64,000 bases of DNA from Blastobasis lacticolella (GCA_905147135.1 LR990049.1:11797428-11861427); one strand, 5' to 3'. Positions 45,679-56,269 are shown, numbered from the stretch's first letter. Notes: a model not told the origin generated them from the letters alone. Numbers and translations are program-made.

Positions 45679-47189
45679 ACCCGAGACTGCAACCGTTAAA
45701 TTTAGAACCGTTCAATGGCGTAGGGGGTTGGCGTTTAGTTTCATACAGCTAGGCTGTTGAGCAATAACGAGCAGTATTTCCATCTGTCGCGCGAGTTGCA
45801 AAGGTATAAATTTCCGAGTGCGCTAACAGAGCGGATGTCAAGGGGTGAAAAATGCAGTCGCGGCGCTGCAGCCGGCACCGCCGCTGCCGCCGATTGCACC
45901 TGATCGAGCTAAACGAACTCATTTACGTGAAGGAGAAATATGAATATTTTTTCGCGCCTCGTTCACCCGTTTGACAGCGTTCCCTTTTGCGGTGTACCTC
46001 CTGCGGCAAGTTTATGGCTAACGATCGCAAGTGTGGCTGGTGGCTGTGATTGAGTGGCGTGCGTAATTGCATGTTTGTTATATTCAACGTAAAACTGTGA
46101 AAATACGGAATGGTTAGCTTGTTTAGAGCGCGACTAATTGGAATTGGTCGGATTTTGACTTTAATTAAAGTTAAAATCCACATGCGAAACAAAGCGAATG
46201 GAGCACCGGGTAAACACCATTAAGTTAATCCGATTCACAGGAAAGTCGAAACGTATCGTTTCATTCCCCCATATTAATTAAAGCAAATAGCCGCAAATGT
46301 CCGCGATTGCATCAAACCCGTCGTCGATACCCGGCGTTGTTGACACGCTCACGCACGCCCGTAACGTCGAGATTGGATGTTAATATAATAACAGCACAAT
46401 CAAATCATCCATCCCACGAATGGGGGATATTTCACAATATTGATAGTGTGTGAATAATCTATACACCATGATAACTGCACTGTCAGTAACAGATTATAAT
46501 TGTTACATAGATTTTCAATTAGAAAACATTAACACAAGCACATTCATATTTTATTTTAGAGACGTTCCCGCTAAACTTGACTATCTATAGTCCGACCGTT
46601 GCGTTGCTGGCAGTGGTTTCGAGAATTCTCTTTGCCTTCTGTACCTATAATCGATTCCTATCTAACTTTACGGTCTGACTTACTAACTCGCGTCTGAGAA
46701 AAAACACGTCCTTTCCGCTAGTAAAGTAACAGCGTGCAGAGTGCAGCGCAGAGAGCGAGCGCTCATTAGTGTTTTCAGAGGATTTGCTGTGGAGTGTAGG
46801 GTAAATAGAGCGTGCATGAAGGGAATTATACGTAGCTGGGCGATTCCGGCGAGGGTCGGTCCGTGTTGGCGGCGCAGCTGGGTAATCCGCCTTAGCGCTG
46901 CGCTGCGCCGACGTACTGATGGGAACCAATTTCCACTGTAAGACCACACCGATACGTGCCGCTCGAATGAATAACCGGAGACTTTGAGGATACATTTCGA
47001 TTGAGAGAATAAAGATTTTCGTTGGAATATTAGTTTATATTGCATTGTTTGTTGGCACATTTTTGGTTATTGGCAGTGATTTATGACAGATGTGGAAGGA
47101 CATGCTTTTATCTCCAAAGGGAATGACTGGTTGTATAGGAAACTTAATTATTTCTCAGGTTAGGGATATGACGACCTTTTAAGATTTGA
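45679..47189. other. Repeat-poor stretch with GC-rich patches
   Basis: No gene recognised. GC-rich patches are at about 45838-45905 (GCGGCGCTGCAGCCGGCACC GCCGCTGCC) and 46840-46920. 46100-46340 has several homeodomain-like cores (GACTAATTGG, TTAATTAAAG twice). Open frames at 46645-47060 overlap on both strands and encode nothing recognisable. Confidence 0.35.
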
Positions 47190-47400
47190 CGACCTGAGTG
47201 GTTCAGTGGTCAACGTCTGCCACGCAAGAGGTCCCGGGTTCGATTCCCGGTCGGGCAGAAATAGAAATAATGAATTTTAGTGTCTGTATTTAAAAAGTAT
47301 ATATATAGTATATCAGTTATCTAGCACCCATAGTACAAGCTTTGTTTAGTTTGGGGTTAGATGGCGCTGTGTGAATTTGTCCACGATTATTTATTTATGA
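47190..47400 (+). mobile_element. tRNA-derived SINE (family 2), intact copy
   Basis: The head has 'GACCTGAGTGGTTCAGTGGT' CAACGTCTGCC (A box) and 'GGTCCCGGGTTCGATTCCCG' G (consensus-like B box). It continues with AGAAATAGAAATAATGAATT TTAG, then TATCAGTTATCTAGCACCCA TAGTACAAGC, and ends TTATTTATTTATG. The head is too diverged in the acceptor region and lacks a plausible cloverleaf 3' end, so it is a SINE and not a tRNA gene. It serves as reference for the split copy at 10650-11452. Confidence 0.78.
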
Positions 47401-48388
47401 AATAAGTTAAGTACACAAAGTTACGGGCAAAAGCAGTTCCATAAAAGTTCATATCTGTTTTTAAAAGATTTATAATATGAAATTTTCGGATTTATCTCAA
47501 AACATCAGCAGCAGCGTATTCAACAAAACGAGACAAACCGGTAAAACATTTTCGGTGTTAAAATCAATTGGTAGCTACTAGTTCTGTCGTCGTTCTGCTG
47601 ACACCACTACGTATACACGGTTAGCCACTGGTTATGAGGCAACATTTGATTAGCTTAACAATCTCAGACTTTCTACTGCACTGCGAAGCAAATTGATTGT
47701 TGCGTTTCGACCCGTTGCCGGCAAAATTATTAGCTAGACTTCGGTATACTTTGCCCGACACTGATTTCTAGTCAACAAAAAAGTAAAATTAAATTATCTG
47801 TTGCATTCGGTTCGTTTTATTAGAGCAAAAGTGGTATGACTAAAAACTTTGGTAACCTAGAATTCTGTTCGGTGTGATATTGCGTACGTTACGTTTTGAG
47901 AGATTGGCAAACTGTTTTTGTAGAGATTATTTGTAGTTTTGATTAGTTGGTTTACTAAAGGGTTTCAACGGTGGCCATATCTGTGTCATCCATTTGCAAG
48001 ACACGTAAAAATGTTTAGAAAGGAGGTTAAGAAATAAACAATCTAGATTTATATCGGTAAAAAAGGTAGGTACCATAAAGCGGAGAAATTGCTATGAAAA
48101 TTGGTTTAATCATTACAGGTTATAATGAATATTTTGAAAAATAATAAATCCATGTTAGACATAGACATAGACGTATTTTTATTTAGTCCAATAACACATT
48201 CAAAAACTTAAAACTAATAATTTTTAGTTAAATTATTACAATTTGTTATTCTTTCATTAGTAACCCTCGTAATTAATATACGAGTAATATTTTACTCGAT
48301 TAACTAAATGCCAAATTTCCAAGCTCACACTCATTTTCAATATTTTACTCAACTAAAATTAAATACACAAAGAAGAGATTTAGATCTC
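47401..48388. other. Gene-free stretch; possible minus-strand retroposon end
   Basis: 47401-48150 shows nothing recognisable. At 48152-48190 the minus strand reads TAAATAAAAATACGTCTATG TCTATGTCTAAC, with an AATAAA signal and tandem TATGTC units. A retroposon 3' end on the minus strand may therefore start here and extend toward 48388, where the larger element inserted. Confidence 0.35.
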
Positions 48389-48412
48389 GACAATTTGTAC
48401 GCTTTCGTTTTG
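48389..48412 (+). repeat. Left target-site duplication of the OTU-type retrotransposon
   Basis: 24 bp beginning GACAATTTGTACGC are repeated exactly at 54015-54038. This is the clearest evidence for the ends of the element between them. Confidence 0.9.
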
Positions 48413-49497
48413 GGTCCTTTTTGGGCAGCCATAGCGAGCGGACGTGCCATCTGGCGCGCATTTACGGTCCTTTTGGGTCAAGTGCACAAAAAAAAAAAAA
48501 AAAAAAAGTTGTCGTTCCCGGCGTGCCCGTACTCTGCGATTGCAATAGTTTTCACGGTGTGCCTGTTTGCAATATATTAGCGATACCCTAGCCCGGTTTA
48601 AGTGTTGTGCGGTGTAGTGGTTTATTGTTATCCTAAGGTTTAGTGTCAGTGACAGTGATCGACGGAGAAGCCTACTTAAGCCTGCGCTGCAGCACCAACA
48701 GTGCGCAGCACGCCGCGCTGTAGCACCAACAGAGGGCAGCCGCATCCCTCTGCTGACACAAGCACACTAACACCGCCACGTCACCCGCTAACGACACACC
48801 TGAGCTCCGAACCCGGTGAGGGCGTTCCTAATAATATTATCACATATCCCCTAAACATATTATGTACCTCAGTTTTCACTAGCATAAGTTTCAGTACAGT
48901 AAATCTTAAATCTCTCTACTGTTAAGGTTATATTTATTCTGGAATACAAACGCACTCTTAAACACAACATAAAGTAACCCAGGCGCTATATAGAGGACAT
49001 AATATAGATAGGTGTCCCAAATTATCCAACACCGCCCCGAATCGCGACCCATTTGTATTAGGTTCCAGCATCAATAGAAGTGGAATACCTTTCAGAAAAA
49101 CCGTACACTCTACCAGCAAGCTCTACCAGTAGTAGCTTGTGTTCTAACCTACTTCTTTTTCAGATTACATGAATATTATAAACCGCGAGACAAACTAGCA
49201 AAATCAATTAGCTAAATTATTTAAAAAACTTGCGTCCCAAAATAAAGCACAAGTCAATAAGTATCTACTTTGCGACTCATAAAAACCGCATACCACTGCC
49301 TTAAAGTAGGTACCAGGAACTCAACACACTTGCAACTTTCTACCACAAAAAAAGAAAGAAACCGACAAAAAAAAGTGAAGTGTCCAGGCTGCCCACTTAA
49401 AAACAATAAGAACACATTTCCACATTGCGCAAGGGAGAACAAAAAAGACAGGACAAAAAATTGCCCAACATCTGGCGAACAGAAAACGGCAAACAAA
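48413..49497 (+). other. 5' UTR of the OTU-type retrotransposon
   Basis: About 1.1 kb without a conserved ATG ORF. It opens with GGTCCTTTTTGGGCAGCC, repeated in part 54 bp later (GGTCCTTTTGGGTC), then has a run of 20 A at 48488-48507. A partial tandem repeat of GCGCTGYAGCACCAACAG lies at 48684-48740. From 49261 an ATG-less frame, continuous with the OTU frame, encodes a Lys-rich stretch with CPGC...HC. It may be the eroded end of an upstream protein or an N-terminal extension. Confidence 0.65.
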
Positions 49498-50310
49498 ATG
49501 CAGACTACAGCAAGACCCATGACCAAGGATGGCAATTGCCTCTACAGAGCCATCGCGGACCAAATAAATGAAGTTTACTACCTGTCCTTTGAACATCTAG
49601 CAGTACGTCGCGACTTAGCAACATACGTGTCAGAGAATAGAACAATAGACAGAATACGCCTAGCTCTTTTGAATAATATAATAGATGCCAACGTACAGCA
49701 GCAGCAATCCATCGACGGAAAAATAGATCGGTACATACGATCGCAGTTTATGGATGGCTTTTGGGGTGGCGAAGACATAATTATAGCGGCCTGCGAGTAC
49801 TACTTGGTTAACGTGCACGTTCACCTGAATTATACCACCCCGCAGGTCTATACACCGGCAAACGAACAAGTCTTGACTAATATTCATCTACGGTTCCAAA
49901 ATAATCACTACGATAGCATAGTTATGTCTTCACACGAAGTCTCACAAGGCATAAACAATACCAACGAAAATGAACCCTGGATGGATAACTCATCATGCAA
50001 AACGCTGCAATCGGTAAGCGAACCCCCAACCGAAGAATATCAAGCCGACTCTACGGAACGACGGCTCCTAAGACCGTCACCAGAGCAAGCAAAAGAGTCA
50101 CTACCATGCTCTAACCTACGTTTAGCCACCTGGAATGTACGTGGATGCTCCAAATCACCCGACAAGCGTATTATCGATGGTGAACTCACGCGGCGACAAA
50201 TAACAATAGCGGGCCTTCAAGAGACACATCTACCAAAAGGTGATTACAAATCGGCCAATTATAACTGGATTTTGGGGGGGGAGCCCTCTCAAAAGAAAGA
50301 AGAGGTGTAG
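49498..50310 (+). CDS. OTU cysteine protease fused to the N-terminal part of an AP-like endonuclease (frameshifted)
   Basis: From the first ATG (49498) the frame gives 270 residues. The OTU catalytic Asp/Cys motif 'TKDGNCLYRAIADQ' has Asp11 and Cys14. The catalytic His is in 'RFQNNHYDSIV', about residue 137. Between them lie 'HLAVRRDLATYV' and 'GFWGGEDIIIAACEYY', both in OTU style. All three catalytic-type residues are present. After a Ser/Glu-rich linker the endonuclease begins: 'LRLATWNVRGCS' (Asn213) and 'ITIAGLQETHLP' (Glu242). An in-frame TAG follows a run of eight G at 50274-50281. The frame shifts there, and the rest of the endonuclease is in the next feature. OTU enzymes cleave ubiquitin or ubiquitin-like conjugates or act as polyprotein proteases; which applies here is unknown. 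An upstream TTG-started frame at 49270 could extend the protein. Confidence 0.85.
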   Translation: MQTTARPMTKDGNCLYRAIADQINEVYYLSFEHLAVRRDLATYVSENRTIDRIRLALLNNIIDANVQQQQSIDGKIDRYIRSQFMDGFWGGEDIIIAACEYYLVNVHVHLNYTTPQVYTPANEQVLTNIHLRFQNNHYDSIVMSSHEVSQGINNTNENEPWMDNSSCKTLQSVSEPPTEEYQADSTERRLLRPSPEQAKESLPCSNLRLATWNVRGCSKSPDKRIIDGELTRRQITIAGLQETHLPKGDYKSANYNWILGGEPSQKKEEV

Positions 50311-52490
50311 CCCTGCACATTAGCAACCGAGTAGCACATGAAATAGTCAGAATCCATCACGTGGACAATAATAGCCTAGCTGTACGAATCAACATTAGCA
50401 TACAGGGCCATCTACACCCAATAGAACTACTCATTATAACTAATCACCTACCATCGACAGCAACAAATCCCCTAGCAAAAACGGGTGCCTTAATTACGCA
50501 GTCGCCAAAACGTACTCAATTACTTATTCTGGGCGACTTTAACGCACACATCGGAAAAGAAGATGTAAAACTTCTAGCCCAAAAAACGGCTGGTCCAAAT
50601 TTATACCACCGGAAATCCAATCGAAACGGGGACCTATTGCTGTCGTTTGTACAACAACACAATCTGTGTATAAACAGTACCTGGGGACGCCCATCAGCAA
50701 AGGTAACATGGAAAGTTGGAAACAGGTGTTCACAAATTGACCACATGATGTCGCGTCGTACCAACACGATCAAACCATATGCGATTAAAGGTAAATGGAT
50801 CTCTAAAATAAGTACAGACCATAAGCTATTATGGGGAAGCGTTTATATACCCGCTGACCAGCAACAACCTCCAATAACAACGTGCAAAATAACAAAAATA
50901 TTAAACAGTGAAAATACCTCCCCCTATGACTATAAACGGTTTGACTATAGTTTGCTCCAAGAGAAATATATAAGAGAGAAGTTCCAAAACAAGGTAAGTG
51001 AAAAACTAGAAACCTTATTCAAACATGCAAACACAAACGAAGATATATCCGGCAAGTGGCAATTACTAAATAACATACTTAAACAATCAGCCCAAGAAAC
51101 ACTCCAAATAACAAAAGTAAGATCCCGACAGATGCGGGTCGCATTAGCCGACTTACAGAAAGCGCGTTTTTTGTGTAAGTTTGAACCGAGCAACCCAGAT
51201 CATAAAAACCAACTGAAAAAGGCGCGAACTACTTATAGGAAAGTCATCGAACAACAAGATATGGAAGACTGCAGGCAGTTCTTTAGGAACCTAAGTAAGC
51301 AACATAGGGCAACACGAATGAAAATTACGTACAAATACCTCAAGAAACACAAAAAAATAACAAACCGAGGTCAAAGTAAATATTATATCCCCATGTCCAA
51401 TTGGATTAACGAACTAAACAAAATGAAAGGTCCAACAATCGACACTGTCCCAGAACATAACCCAATACCTGAGACAGAGTATCCCGATGAAAAAACCATA
51501 ACAGAAATCATAAATAGCATGAAAAACGGGACAGTTTCAGGGACGGACCAGATCGTTGTAGAACGGTACAAAGCGGCCCCAAAAATTTTTATTGAAGAGC
51601 TCGCTGGCGTAATGAAACTCGCTTGGCTTAGAAATACAGTTCCGGAAGAATGGCGGCTCACTAGACAAGTTCCTATCCCAAAGGTTAGAAACCCGAAACA
51701 GGTGTCGGATTTCCGGAAGATATCCATATGTAACGTCGGGTATAGAATATATGCCAATTACATTTTAAAAAGAATTGACGAAAAAGTCCAATTAGGAAAT
51801 TATCAGGCGGCCTTCTTACAAGACAGGTCGACCGATGACCATATGTTTACACTCAGGCGCATACTGGATACCAATTGGAACGCGGGCATCAAAACATACG
51901 TCGCAGCACTCGATATTGAAAAAGCATTTGACACTGTCAAGCTTGAGGCACTGCGGGATATACTCCTCACCCGCACCGGTACTCACCTAACGAATAGGAT
52001 ATTAGAGGCTTGCATGAAGGAAAAAACGCTTATTTCCTGGTGCGGTCACAATACCGACATAATAGATAAAGGAAAAGGTGTTAAGCAAGGATGCCCACTG
52101 TCTCCTAGACTATTCACAATAGTCATGGACGAGGTACTGCGGACACTTGAAGAGGAAGACGAAGAGGTCAGCCTTGACCAAGATCTTAAAATCACGCCTC
52201 CGCTCATCTTATCTTTTGCCGATGACGTGATTCTTATTGGAATTGACATAACCAAATTGGACAGGACCATATCTAAAATGAAAAAACTTCTTGAGAGTGT
52301 TGGACTTGTCATAAATGAGTCTAAAACCAAATTGATCATCCGAGATCCAATCAATCCGGCAACTAGCAACCTCAGCAGCGTATCTCTAGGGGGTGCGATA
52401 ATCCAACCCACGAGCGAGATCAAATATCTAGGCACGTACCTTACAGCCTCCCACGACAGGCGGAGCTGCATTAAGCATCGGTGCCACAAG

Positions 52491-52528
<38 letters not shown>

Positions 52529-52604
52529 ACATTTATTGACACAAACAACAACACCACAACATAAGACAAGGCAGTCACCCATTCCAAAATATTATTGGAA
52601 TTGA
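50280..52604 (+). CDS. Endonuclease C-terminal part and reverse transcriptase, truncated by a duplication
   Basis: The open frame has no ATG at its start and joins the previous CDS by a frame change at the G run. It begins 'GALSKERRGVALHISNR'. Endonuclease motifs follow: 'LLILGDFNAHIGKED' (about 50523-50567), 'CSQIDHMMSR' (about 50730) and 'STDHKLLWGS' (Asp-His, about 50811). After a Lys-rich linker the RT has 'VSGTDQIVVERY', 'TVPEEWRLTRQVPIPKV', 'DFRKISICNVGYRIYANYIL', 'NYQAAFLQDRSTDDHMFTLR' (51797), motif A 'ALDIEKAFDTV' (51909), 'KGVKQGCPLSPRLF' (52077) and the catalytic 'LSFADDVILIGID' (FADD at 52215-52226). All catalytic Asp residues are intact. The frame runs into the antisense insert and stops at 52604. 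Confidence 0.88.
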
Positions 52605-52850
52605 CATAACCAAATTGGACAGGACCATATCTAAAATGAAAAAACTTCTTGAGAGTGTTGGACTTGTCATAAATGAGTCTAAAACCAAATTGATCATCCG
52701 AGATCCAATCAATCCGGCAACTAGCAACCTCAGCAGCGTATCTCTAGGGGGTGCGATAATCCAACCCACGAGCGAGATAAAATATCTAGGCACGTACCTT
52801 ACAGCCTCCCACGACAGGCGGAGCTGCATTAAGCATCGGTGCCACAAGGA

Positions 52851-52886
<36 letters not shown>

Positions 52887-52949
52887 ACATTTATTGACAC
52901 AAACAACAACACCACAACATAAGACAAGGCAGTCACCCATTCCAAAATA
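52234..52949 (+). repeat. 358-bp tandem duplication in the RT region, carrying a small antisense retroposon
   Basis: Units 52234-52591 and 52592-52949 are exactly equal in length and differ at two visible bases (C/A in the GAGAT[C/A]AAATATC string; G/A at the start of the GAAA run). Each unit starts TTATTGGAATTGAC in the FADD region and contains the RT thumb ('LESVGLVINESKTKLIIRD'). Each ends in about 101 bp of foreign sequence: (GAAA)n then GAACATTTATTGACACAAAC and a GGCAGTCACCCATTCCAAAA stretch. Read backwards, the foreign part ends CAATAAATGTTC(TTTC)n, the 3' end of a different retroposon. The second copy is out of frame (358 = 1 mod 3). Confidence 0.88.
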
Positions 52950-53582
52950 GTCAACCCTTTTGTGAAGAACCACAGATTGGAGTGGAAAATCGCAAGATTA
53001 ATATATAAAATGGTCTTATGTCCAACCATGACATACGGAATGAACGTAGCATCCCAAACAAAAACCAATCGTTCAAAATTACGGAGGTACGAGAGACACA
53101 TTTTGGGGAGCATGTTAAATCTCTGCAGAGACAAACCCCGCAAAAAAATATGGCAAATCTTAGATGGTAAAACTATCACAAAAATAATCAAAGTCCGTAG
53201 ACTATCGTATTTCGGCCACATAATAAGACGCGACACACCACATATACTGCACGCAGCCAGAGAATACAGAGAAAACAAACGCAAAGTCGGCCGGCCGATC
53301 TTTACATGGGAGGACTCGCTAGATCAGGACATAGACAAGTATACCAGAAGATCCAAGGAATCCTGGAAGGAATTAGCACGAAACAGGACCCTGATGAAAA
53401 GGGAAGCAGATAAAGTATATAAATCACAGGAAACGGATTCCGAATCAGAGCCAGAGAGCCTACAAACCTCCTGCACTGCAAACAAATCCGTAGAAGATGA
53501 CCAGGATCAACCCGGAACAACACTCACTGCAGAGCCAACAGAACACCATAACCGGAGCAGAACCAACCACAGCAGTCTATAG
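52950..53582 (+). pseudogene. C-terminal region of the retrotransposon ORF, separated by the duplication
   Basis: About 206 codons in the same phase as the RT frame. They read 'FVKNHRLEWKIARLIYKMVL', 'MTYGMNVASQTK', 'YERHILGSMLNLC', 'IIKVRRLSYFGHIIRRD', 'KRKVGRPIFTWEDSLDQDI' and 'SWKELARNRTLMKREADK', then an acidic tail and a stop. The 'R.L...GH..R', 'GRP...W.D' and 'W..LA.NR' blocks are the usual C-terminus of RTE-like polyproteins. It has no start codon of its own and is disconnected from the RT by the duplicated insert. Confidence 0.8.
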
Positions 53583-54014
53583 CATCCATCTTTTATATAT
53601 TTACACACCAAGTATATTATCTATCCTCCCTCACACTGGCTCGATGTATGAATTCTTGTCGGTTCTAATCTAACTCCTGTCGCTCCCATCCTGACTGCGA
53701 AAGCCCTACAGTCCCCTCGCATCTACGTGCGCACTGGTATCTCGGGCTGGAGGTAGCGCAAATCAGCCGGGGACGCGATGTGGTGTCGCTTAAGTCCAAC
53801 AACTCCCACGTCCGCGACGGTATCCGGAGCAAACCAGTTCTTCGGGTGATACCCGTGCCACCCGCTGAACTCGGTTGCTCAAAATACAAGTACAGACGAC
53901 GGAATCACGGACGTAGGCGACATCATACCTGGTTCTTTCTGATATGACCTACATACACCCTTGCAGAAGAACTTCTGGCTGGTGTTGTACCTGGAACGGA
54001 ACGGGAACGGAACG
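53583..54014 (+). other. 3' UTR and terminal repeat of the OTU-type retrotransposon
   Basis: About 430 bp, unusually GC-balanced for this window. It ends TGGAACGGAACGGGAACGG AACG, a short GGAACG-type repeat directly against the target-site duplication. Non-LTR elements of RTE and related clades often end in short tandem units instead of poly(A). Confidence 0.7.
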
Positions 54015-54038
54015 GACAATTTGTACGCTTTCGTTTTG
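54015..54038 (+). repeat. Right target-site duplication of the OTU-type retrotransposon
   Basis: 24 bp identical to 48389-48412. Confidence 0.9.
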
Positions 54039-54929
54039 TGTTCAATTCAAACATAATTGCACAATAATTGATGATTATTAAATATGCCTTTGAAAAGGCA
54101 TTTGAAGTAGGTAGGTGAAAATAGTTAAGGTATCAAACATGCCTATTGCCAAAACAAAACAAGGTTAATAGCATGTAATGGCTGAGATTCTGTTTCGACC
54201 TCGACACCACTAAAATCGTTCAAACTAATTGCTGTTAGAGTTTGAAGAGAAAGTTCGCCGTTGGCTTTATTCTATTTACAGTACGGTAAATTGGAGAAAA
54301 TAAAAATTCACCCACATAATCTTTTCATTTATGTTCAGGTAGGTACTACGCACGGTTTAGAAGTTCACTACACTAATACAAAAACATATAAGGAACTACA
54401 CATAAAAATACAATTAGCATAATTAAAACACTCACGACACCCGCAGAGTCGGTGTCGCATCGGTAGCTCCGGAAATCCGAGATCGCCCACGCCATGAACG
54501 ATTAAAAGTTATTTATTAATTCCAAGGGCGCACCTGATATTCATCCACCACATATTTTGCTGTCACGGGTGCAGGCGAGACAGGTACAATAGGGTGCCGT
54601 AGTTGGAGTCTCGGCGCGCAGACGGTTGTTATCCCTTTGCAGTAGGTACCTACCACACTGATTCGGAGTACAGCGACGTGTACTCTTCTTTTTGCTCTGA
54701 AGCTCTCTGCATCCTCAGTGCGAACATGAGGTGCTTTCAAAACAGCAGATTGTAAATGTGTTGAAGACCGGTATTGTAAATATTGTGATGTTTGCGCAGT
54801 TTTGTACGTGGACGGCCGGCAACGGCGCGGCGGTCGTGTCATCTGAAGGTTGTAGATACCTAGTAGTTAAGTAGATAATGTTTATGAATATATTTTTTTT
54901 CGGCAAGTCAAGAGTATCCTAAACTGAAA
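54039..54929. other. Gene-free stretch
   Basis: No gene recognised. Frames at 54516-54906 (minus) lack domains. Confidence 0.4.
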
Positions 54930-55062
54930 ACCATGTATGAAAAGATTGATGAATTGGGAAGAAGCGAGAGAGTTGTCTGGGCCGCAGCAAGTTTAACATT
55001 AATGTTGTTCCCTGCGAGGAAAAGGCATTTCGTTATGTATCTATGTATGAATGTATGTATTA
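54930..55062 (+). repeat. Non-LTR retrotransposon 3' end
   Basis: Contains ATGTATGAAAAGATTGATGA ATTGGGAAGAAGCGAGAGAG TTGTCTGGG and GAAAAGGCATTTCG, ending in TATGTATCTATGTATGAATG TATGTATT. This is the C-terminal coding scrap plus ATGTATGT tail of a common lepidopteran LINE, also at 31430-31567 and 57617. Confidence 0.65.
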
Positions 55063-56269
55063 TAATGGACTTAAATTGTAACTGAATATCAATAGGATTT
55101 TAATTTTAATTATCACACAAATATTACAACAATTAAAAATAAACCTTACCAGTAAAATCGAATTTGTCATTAAATATTAGTGCCACCAAACTTTACGCTT
55201 CAGACCTAACCATACAACCACAAAATAGAAAACTAACAGAAGGTCCACTCCCGTCGTCTTCGAAAATTATTACCTAAACCTGCCGACTCACTAGGGTTGC
55301 TACTGTATTTATTCTGAATTTTGAAAAGAGTATTTAAAAGATCGGATAGAATTTTAAAGATCGCTCACAATAACATGTCCCTTGCAAACGACCAATATCT
55401 AATCCTTGCCATAATGTGATCATAATTGCTTCCCAAGCTGTTCAGATTGTGTTCAAGTGTATTAGATTTTCCATAACAGCAGACATTATACCTTTAGTAG
55501 GCGTAATAATAACCTACTGTTTATTCACTATTTAAAAATTCATCGCCACCTGATTATATCATCAGACCCTGAGAATAACATTTCCCTAACCTGGGATTTG
55601 ACCCCCTTCCCGGTAATCAATTGAATTGAAAATTTCATACACATGTAAATTGATGAAAATGCTATGTTATGGTATTAGTCAGTTGATTTGATGATGGAGA
55701 AGGAAGGTGGTCAGCGATTTTTTTAATATTAGACTAGATAGGCATTTCCGACTAGAAACTTTGTTTCTTATTCTGTTAAAAACTGTCATGTGATGCCTGA
55801 AACTGTTTATCTAGTCCTAGGGTCTCTAGCGAAAGACCTTGGTTAACTTCGTTTCACCATCGGCATTAGAACTCGTAGCAGTGCTGAAGTTCGACTAGCC
55901 TCAAAATTTAAAATGGTCACCCATCAGTTCTTGGACTCTGCGTGAGTTGCTTGTATGTTATTAAGTACTCTTAGTTACATACAAGTACTTTTATTTTATC
56001 AATAATAATATCGTTGAATTAAATAATATTCAATTTAAGTCGAGCACTGCTTGAAACTGCTTGAGAATGCCTGTAAACGTAACGTCAATGTGTGCGTGGC
56101 GGAAATGGCGCATTGTTTCCAGTGGACCTTCTGCTTGGGGCGGGCCGTTCTTTATTTTGTGATACAACCATACTGTAAAGGGTATAACAGAGAGTTATAC
56201 CACATAATATTAAAGCGATAGCCTATCATCGATCAATAGAATTGTTGCCTATCTTTTTTTCACTTCGTC
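55063..56269. other. Gene-free stretch
   Basis: AT-rich with no recognised gene or repeat. Confidence 0.4.

Larger units (their letters stand above)
48413..54014 (+). mobile_element. Full-length non-LTR retrotransposon with OTU protease, endonuclease and RT
   Basis: 5.6 kb bounded by a perfect 24-bp target-site duplication. Order: 5' UTR (48413 to about 49497), OTU protease plus start of an AP-type endonuclease (49498-50310), rest of endonuclease and RT in another frame (50280-52604), a tandem duplication with a foreign insert (52234-52949), RT C-terminal region (52950-53582), 3' UTR and a terminal (GGAACG)n-type repeat (about 53990-54014). Removing the duplication and insert (358 + about 101 bp) gives about 5.14 kb. 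RT motif style and the GRP/W C-terminal block resemble the RTE superfamily (RTE, RTEX or Proto2). OTU domains are known from only some non-LTR lineages such as Dualen. The copy is inactive. Confidence 0.88.

Noticed and set aside
46645..47060. Two overlapping minus-strand frames (116 and 125 codons) as genes
   Set aside because: They overlap each other in different frames, contain no known motif, and reflect local GC content.
47198..47265. Possible tRNA gene with good A and B boxes
   Set aside because: The sequence continues into a known SINE body, has a second copy with the same body at 10650-11452, and lacks a paired acceptor stem.
52046..52582. 178-codon minus-strand frame
   Set aside because: Antisense shadow of the reverse transcriptase and the (GAAA)n insert.
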